From: Apostichopus japonicus
Taxonomy: Eukaryota > Echinodermata > Holothuroidea > Aspidochirotida > Stichopodidae
NCBI RefSeq assembly: GCF_037975245.1
Contig: NC_092572.1
Location: forward strand, 23,606,489 to 23,670,488
Direction of reading: 5' to 3'
Length of the DNA stretch: 64,000 nucleotides
Under the pieces are notes generated by a model. That model saw only the letters and a program-made list of their open reading frames with translations. It did no database searches and was not told the origin of the DNA. Position 1 is the first letter of the stretch; each line of letters starts with the position of its first letter. This document shows positions 43,501 through 52,500 of the stretch, piece after piece. The position numbers and the translations under genes were made by a program.

Positions 43501-46500
43501 TGTGGAACTCACTTCCAGAATATGTAAAAAATGCGCAATACTGTGAACGGTTTCAAATCAGCGCTCAAAACGTATCTTTTCACCAAAGCATATTTGTTAT
43601 AATTGTTATAATTATGTTTAGCGCTAAGAGAATTATTTCATAGTTTGTTTGGCGCTATATAAAAATTATGTATTATTATTATTATTAATATTATAATTTC
43701 CTGGCCTGGCCGTACGTGCAACTGACCCAAGGGTACTTCCGATTGACCCTCCCATTCTTGAACAGTCCAACTGAAGGTCTGCCTCATAATTACAGTTTAC
43801 TGAGATAATTCAGTCTAATGAGTCCACTTCTCTTGGAGGTGATGCATGTTGGGTAATTTATTCGCCTGACCTGCATTAGGCTGACCCAAAGAGTCACCCT
43901 TCACATTGCATTTGTGGACATCCCTGACTGACCACCCACCCTCCTGTGCACCATCCCTCTCTTTTGCACATTAATCATGTCACCACCCTTACTTTAAGGA
44001 TGGTTCAGTGTTTTATTGACATTTAAGCATCCTCCTCCTATCCTGTGATGTTAACATTTGTGCTGTGCCTGTCATTGGGTGCAGCACATTGACAAGAACA
44101 GAGACTTTGCTTGTAGCCAAACATACATCATTGGTTATTGATATAGCAGCACTATGATAATATCCTCACAATGCAGAGTCTAGAATTTTATTTTTTTTCC
44201 ACCAATTTCAGCCGATGATGGACCTCCTGTTGCCCTGGGTCAGACTGCTGTCGCCATAGATGGCAGTGTTTATGTTTATGGTGGCTTTCATAGTCGTTCC
44301 ATGGGGTCATTGTATTCACTTACCTTACCGAATGATATCTGCAAACAGTATCGCAACCATGCAGATTGTAACAAGGCCAGTGGATGCACCAGCTGTGAAT
44401 ACGATGCTAAATTCTACTCTTGCTCATATGAAAACAGGTATGGATACTATATCAGCTATGTATGATGTATCGGGTGTGGATACTGTATCAGGTATGGATT
44501 TACTGTATTAGGTATGGAGGCTGTATCAGGTATGGATATACTGTATCAGGTATGGATACTACATCAGGTATGGATATACTGTATCAGGTATGGATACTAC
44601 ATCAGGTATGGATATACTGTATTAGGTATGGATATACTGTATCGGGTATGGATACTTTATCAGGTATAGATACTGTATCAGGTATGGATATACTGTATCA
44701 GGTATGGATACTGTATCAGGTATGGATATACTGTATCAGGTATGGATATACTCTATCAGGTATGGATACTGTATCAGGTATGGATACTGTATCAGGTATG
44801 GATACTGTATCAGGTATGGATATACTGTATCAGGTATGGATACTGTATCAGGTATGGATATACTCTATCAGGTATGGATATACTCTATCAGGTATGGATA
44901 CTGTATCAGGTATGGATATACTCTATCAGGTATGGATATACTCTATCAGGTATGGATACTGTATCAGGTATGGATACTGCATCAGGTATGGATACTCTAT
45001 CAGCTATGTATGCTGTGTTAGGTACGGATAGACTGTATTAGGTATGGTTACTGTATCAGGTATGGAAACTGTATCAGGTATGGATACTGTATCAGGTATG
45101 GATACTGTATCAGGTATGGATACACTGATACTGTAGATTGAAACAGTAATGCTGTAGCAGCAAACTTTTTTTGTTCGAGTACATTCTTACAGTGTTTTAG
45201 GTTGTTGTAAAAATATTTGAAAGCTTTCTTAAAATTTTCCTTTCCATTTTTTAGTTGCTTGAATTTTCCAGTATCAGCGGAATCCAACTCAGCTCTCCTT
45301 GATAATCAAAGCTTAATCCAGTGCAACACCTCCAGCGTTCTCTTTCATAGCTGTAGAGACCGTCCCACGTGTGGCGAGTGTCTTACCGTATATCCAGCAC
45401 ATGTAACTGTTAAAAACGTAAGTCAGATGTTCCTTAACTTCATAGTTGTACAGACCGTTCCACGTGTGGCGATTGTCTTACTGTATATCTAGCACATGTA
45501 ACTGTTAAAAACGTAAGTCAGGTGTCCCTTACTTCATAGTTGTAAATTGACTGCCATTAGCTGAAATCACATTGTCTTTATAGAAAGGATATTATTAGGA
45601 CCTAAAGGTCGCAAAGAATGGGGGGGGAGGCAAAGTCATATGAAACGACTTGTGATAATTTCCATTTCAAATTTGGCAGTATAGTAGATGCCCGATTATC
45701 TGAACCCTTTATATCCGGACCTCTGATTTTCTAAACAGGACATGTGTTCATCAAAAACAAGTCCTGTAGCCTAGTGTCATTGATTCCAAGTATTGTACAG
45801 TCCTCATATTATCTAAAATGTAAACTGGTCAATTTGCGTTATGATCAGCCTCCAAGTTCTTTTGACAAAGGATGTTTATTTTCATTCATTCTTCCCATTG
45901 CCTTTTATATCGAATAGATTATCACCTTCGACATAAACGTCTGTATCAAGATTGTTTACCGCTTTACAGAAAAGTTTGTTTATTTTCCGATCACACATTC
46001 ACAACAATAAACGTTCATTAGGCTACCACTTGTGTGCCTAGCATGCCTAAGTGTGTAAAACTGAATAGATCTTTGTAGACTTCTGACCATGTGGGTAGAG
46101 TGGTGTGAGTACGCTGTAAATTCCCCTAACCTATCGACATGACACACAAATGCATTTTTTTTTTACTTCCGAATACAAACTTGAAATAATCAATTCATAA
46201 AACCATGTAAAATATGATATAAAATCATATAGAAGGCATAATTTCTCATTACATGGGGTGTCTTACAGTCAAAAGTGAGTTAATTGATGAAAATCCGAAC
46301 TACCTTCTGTTCCCTGACCAGTTGCGGTTAATCAGGGTTTTACTGTATATGGTTGTTATTGCAATTGTTGGGTTGCCAGTGGGTTTTGAGAGCTTATAGT
46401 GACACCTCCAAACACATTTAAGTGGTATGGAATATAATAAAGCAATTATGGTGCTACTTTAAGAATGACATGATCATTCATATTCAAATGAGATTGACTC

Positions 46501-49500
46501 GTCTTTAATTGTATATTTTGCAGGACTGTAAGTGGTGCTACGGATGCCCCCAAGGAGCATGCATCCCCGATACAGCTAATTGTGATGAGTATTGTGAAAA
46601 CCACCAGCATGAGGAGATTGATAATATCAACAAGTGTTCTGAGGTCCTCTGTTCACTGGCCGGTTGTAAAGAATGCAGAGAGAGGAGAGGGTGCATGTGG
46701 ACACGCCAGTTCAAGCCAATAGGTAATGTTATCCGATGACACTCTTTAAAAACCTCTTACTAAAAACAAACAACAACAACAACGACCGTTTCTTAAAGTC
46801 TATGTAGGTCTTTGTGAGTACGTTCTCTGTGTTTTAGGATCTAGGTGAGTACTTTCTCTGTGTTTTAGGATCTGTGTGAGTACTTTCTCTGTGTCTTAAG
46901 ATCTGTGTGAGTACTTCCTCTGTGTCTTAGGATCTATATGAGTACTTCCTCTGTGTGTTAGGATCTGTGTGAGTACTTCCTCTGTGTGTTAGGATCTATG
47001 AACAAAGGAAGAAGTTCTTAGGATCTATGTGAGTACTTCCTCTGTGTCTTAGGATCTGTGTGAGTACTTCCTCTGTGTCTTAGGATCTATGTACAAAGGA
47101 AGAAGTTCTTAGGATCTATGTGAGTACTTCCTGTGTCTAAGGATCTATGTGAGTACTTCCTCTGTGTCTTAGGATCTATGTGAGTACTTCCTCTGTGTCT
47201 TAGGATCTATGTGAGTACTTCCTCTGTGTTTTAGGATCTGTGTGAGTACTTCCTCTGTGTCTTAGGATCTGTGTGAGTACTTCCTCTGTGTCTTAGAATC
47301 TATGTGAGTACTTCCTCTCTGTCTTTGGATCTATGTGAGTACTTCCTCTGTGTCTTAGGATCTATGTGAGTACTTTCTCTGTGTCTTAGAATCTATGTGA
47401 GTACTTTCTCTGTGTCTTAGGATCTATGTGAGTACTTCCTCTGTGTTTTAGGATCTGTGTGAGTACTTCCTCTGTGTTTTAGGATCTGTGTGAGTACTTC
47501 CTCTGTGTTTTAGGATCTGTGTGAGTACTTCCTCTGTGTCTTAGGATCTGTGTGAGTACTTCCTCTGTGTCTTAGAATCTATGTGAGTACTTCCTCTCTG
47601 TCTTTGGATCTATGTGAGTACTTCCTCTGTGTCTTAGGATCTATGTGAGTACTTCCTCTGTGTCTTTGGATCTATGTGAGTACTTTCTTTGTGTCTTAGG
47701 ATCTATGTGAGTACTTTCTCTCATCTTTGGAGGTTCCTTCAGTTATTATTCTTTGGTTCCCTTCTCCTCCTCGCTTACAGCTGAAACCAGGTACAGGCTG
47801 GCTAAGAAACCTTCATTTTCATGGAACTGTTACATGTATTCACTGAGGGATGTTTCACCTGAACACATAGAGATTGAGACATCACCTCCTAATCCATGCC
47901 CTCAACCCTGTCATACACACCTGACCTGTACAGAATGCCTGGACTCTGATGGTGCGGATGGTGGTCGATCCTCATGTGTGTGGAGCAGTCCATTACAACA
48001 GGTACGTATCAGACAGAGGCCACTACCTCACTTTCACTCCCGTAACCAAACAATTACTTTTGAAAGGAGAGTTTTGATTTACGGCAATGGATCTTGTTGA
48101 GTCCAAATTCTGTGTGGATTCTGCAAGCATGAAAAAGTTTGTGTTGTGTTAGTCACATGCTTATAATTATTCTATGCTAATTTATTGTATGCTATGCTAA
48201 TTTTATGCTAATTCCAATAATTCTATGCTAATTCCTTATCAACTACTTTCTTTGATTCAGTGCATGTCTCCCAACTATCTGTACCTCCATTGCACCACCG
48301 GTCTCTGTGGATTGATCTTGTACGGAGATAGTGACCTTTGCCCTGTACCATGCAGCGCCATTACACACTGTGACAGCTGCCTCAGACAGGTCAACTGTGG
48401 CTGGTGCTCGGTTGGATTTAATGCCACAAAGGGTGTTTGTTTGCCAGGAAATATCTCCAGTCCAGTCAACGCTGTGTGCAGGAACAATGATGTTAGCGGT
48501 AGCACAGATATACCAGGTAAGATCTTAGTAGTGGAACAGGTATATGTATCAGATAGTGTTAGTGGTGGCACAGATATACCAGGTAAGATCTTAGTAGTGG
48601 AACAGATATATGTATCAGATAGTGTTAGTGGTAGCACAGATATACCAGGTAAGATCTTAGTAGTGGAACAGGTATATGTATCAGATAGTGTTAGTGGTGG
48701 CACAGATATACCAGGTAAGATCTTAGTGGTGGAACAGATATATGTATCAGATAGTGTTAGTGGTAGCACAGATATACCAGGTAAGATCTTAGTAGTGGAA
48801 CAGGTATATGTATCAGATAGTGTTAGTGGTGGCACAGATATACCAGGTAAGATCTTAGTGGTGGAACAGATATATGTATCAGATAGTGTTAGTGGTAGCA
48901 CAGATATACCAGGTAAGATCTTAGTGGTGGAACAGTTATATGTATCAGATAGTGTTAGTGGTGGCACAGATATACCAGGTAAGATCTTAGTGGTGGAACA
49001 GATATATGTATCAGATAGTGTTAGTGGTAGCACAGATATACCAGGTAAGATCTTAGTAGTGGAACAGGTATATGTATCAGATAGTGTTAGTGGTGGCACA
49101 GATATACCAGGTAAGATCTTAGTAGTGGAACAGGTATATGTATCAGATGGTGTTAGTATGAGCACAGATATAGTGGTGGAACAGGTATATGTATGAGTTA
49201 AAAGTATTAGTGGTAGCATAGGTATATCAGATGTGATGTTATACATAGATTGTTGCTCTGCTGCTGCTATTTGTATGTCATTTTATTCTCTCTCCGTCAG
49301 CTGAATTAACGGACCTTGCGATGACAGCAGAAGCTGTCTGGCATTACTTAACCTGTCCTCCAGAGAACGAATGCCATAACGGAGACTACACTTGCAGTGA
49401 GAATGAACAATGTCAGGACACCCCCGAGTCCTACATATGTATCTGTATGGATGGCTACAATAGAAACAGGTGAGTCACATGACTAATTAAAAGATCTTTA

Positions 49501-52500
49501 ACCAGTGCTTCCAGTTTTGTGTAGTACAATGCTTGGTCAGTGCTATCTACTGAACTCTTCACTTCATCCCTCTCCTTCCACCACTATCATGTAATGGTGT
49601 TTAAAGGGTGTGAATATTCGCGCAAAAAGAAACGTCTAATGCCGGTAATCTGACCTAGTTTCGAATGAGGTGTAACAGAAGTGTTAAACATTACCATCGA
49701 TCCCAGAAAATACACACACACAGCTTGCTACCGTCGGTAATTAGACACTAGTGTATAGTCAGTACATACAGCTGCGGTCAATACCCACAGCACAGTGAAC
49801 AAAACGGTACAGCGATGGACATCTCAGGTCCAGCTAAAGTTAACAAGCTATCACGTTTCATTACTATCTGCATTTTGCAAGAGAAAAACTCCACTTGCAA
49901 GCAACAGAAAGGTAACTTTTTCAGATGGCCACACGCGGTTTGGGGCGAGTCTTCAATGCCTCTAATAACCTTTGCAGTGATTCTTCCTTCACCTGGCTAA
50001 ATTGACCATGTTTGTAAATGTAGATGATGTTCTTTCATTTTCTCTGCAGTGATGGAGTTTGTTCGCCGGTCTGCTCCAGTACCTGTGAATATGGGATCTG
50101 TGTGGCGCCGGACACATGCCAGTGTGACTTTGGCTATGTTGGGGACACCTGCTCGGATAAATGTAATTGCAACAACCACAGCGCCTGTCCTGGGCCTGAC
50201 TCACTAGATGTCTGTACGGAATGTCTGCACAATACCATGGTGAGTACAATGCATTCCTATGGGGGACTTGACCAAGGTGAGTACAATGCATTCCTATGGG
50301 GGACTTGCCCAAGGTGAGTACAATACATTCCTATGGGGGACTTGACCATGGTGAGTACAATACATTCCTATGTGGGACTTGACCATGGTGAGTACAATGC
50401 ATTCCTAGGAGGACTTTGGCCACGCCCCAAACATCTAGAGGACTCTGTCGTATCGGCCCTTTCTACCCGTCATATCGTCCCTTTCTACCGTCGTAGGGTC
50501 CCTTTCTACTCCCCTCAAACTTGACGAGCTGGTGTCCCTTAGATCACTGAGAGTCACTCTGATGAAATCTCTGACCGATTCTTCTGGGCAAAGTACCTGC
50601 ACTTGACCAAACTGTTCTTCCTTGACTGATATTCCACACAGCTTAGGTTTTCCTTCTGATACTCTCAGCAACCTATTGGATATATGGATGATCAGGGCTC
50701 TTTGACTAATATCCTTAAACAATAATCTCCTCATTACTTTGGTTGAAATTTTCATGAGATTAAATTTGTTATTTTTTTTGCAGGGAGCCAACTGTGAGTA
50801 TTGCAAGACGTTCCACGTAGGCAACGCATCAAACGGTGAAGATTGTACACCGTGCAGGGACATCTGTAACTCTAACAGTGACTTCTGTATTTCTTATAGT
50901 AATGATGAGAATTGGCAGGTATGTATAAATAGTATAAACATTACCCCAGAAGTTAGAATTGCTTCATCAATGTTTCATCAAGAGCGCTTTTCATAGAGTT
51001 TCTGAACTTTCCAAGATTTTCATTGAGGAGTGTCAGATTCAAGTAACATTAAAAATGCCTCAGAGAAGCTTAAAAATGAAGCTTTCTTCAAAGTATTGGC
51101 CATATCTGCCTTAAAGTGTTGGAAAAGGGTTCTTGCAGGAATGTACATTTACCTGTCAACTTTATCAGTTATCAGGGTTTAGTTCTACTAAACCAATGGG
51201 TATGTATCTACATACCACATATCGTGTTTACAGACTTTGACCTCTGTTGACCTTTGAAAGGGAATATAGCAGTGTGAAGAAATATTTGAAAGTTTTTCAT
51301 ATTTATGAAAGTCCTTTTGGTGGCAGTGGTTACTTTATGCTGACAAAGTCAGGTGTTTCTGAGTGCTGGGATGGGAGCTGTCAGTATGACATTCCTTGAA
51401 GTATTATGTTATTTTATGTAATTTAATGTTATTTTATGTTACTCACATTATGTTATTTATGCTGTTATTTACCACATCAACAGGGATGCCTAGCTGTGTG
51501 TAAAATACATTTCCATTGATTTTAATGCCCTACTGTTTTCCACAGAGCCAGCATGGTCCATTATCAGCAGTGGATGTCAAATGTCTAAATTGCACAAATA
51601 ATAGTCAGGGAGATAGATGTGAAAGTTGTCAAGAAGGATTCTTTTGGAAAGATGAGACATCCTGTGAACCGTAAGAAATCTATCAAACCGTTTTACTTAC
51701 CTAGCTTTCACTTCCTGGTAGTGTTAGAGGATTCTAAGGTGTAAGAGTGGTGTCGAGGTTGGGTGTTTTGGAAAGGGCTTCTGTAATGTAAGATAATATG
51801 GGGGGGGGGGTTGATTGGTGTTGAGGTTGGGTGTATCAGAAAGAGGTTCTGTAATTTCAGATGTAGAAGTAACAGGTAACATAAGATATAATGGGGGGGG
51901 GGGGGATTGGTGGAAGGTGAAGAAGTGGTGTTGAGATTGGGTGTATCGGAAAGGGGTAACGTAAAATATAATGGGGGGGGGGATTGGTGGAAGAAATAGG
52001 TAATGTAAGATATAAATGGGGGGGGGGTGGGATAGGTGGAATGTGTACAAGTGGTGTTGAGGTTGTGGGTATTGGAAAAGGGTCCTGTTATGTAAGATAA
52101 TATGGGGGGGGGGATTGATGGAAGGTGTAGAAGTGGTGTTGAGGTTGGGTGTATTGCAAAGGGGTCTTATAGGGACTTGTTGCAGTGAATGTGGATGGGA
52201 TGCAGGTAGGGGAAGTGATTTGTAGTTTTTGGGTGTATAAGAGTGGGGTGCAGAAGGGAGGTGCAAAACAGGGAAGGTGAAAAGTAAACTTGGCAGATCT
52301 TATCGTAGTCATGTTAACCTACATCCAGTATCGTTCTCATTCTCAGATGTGAGTGTAACGGACATTCCGACAGTTGTGATGCAGCAACTGGGATGGGCTG
52401 TACTTGTAACAACCATACACGATCACCACCCTGCCCATCAGACAGCTATGCGGAACCTTGTTATAGGCACCAGGTAATTGATATGTAGCACAATTTAGGG

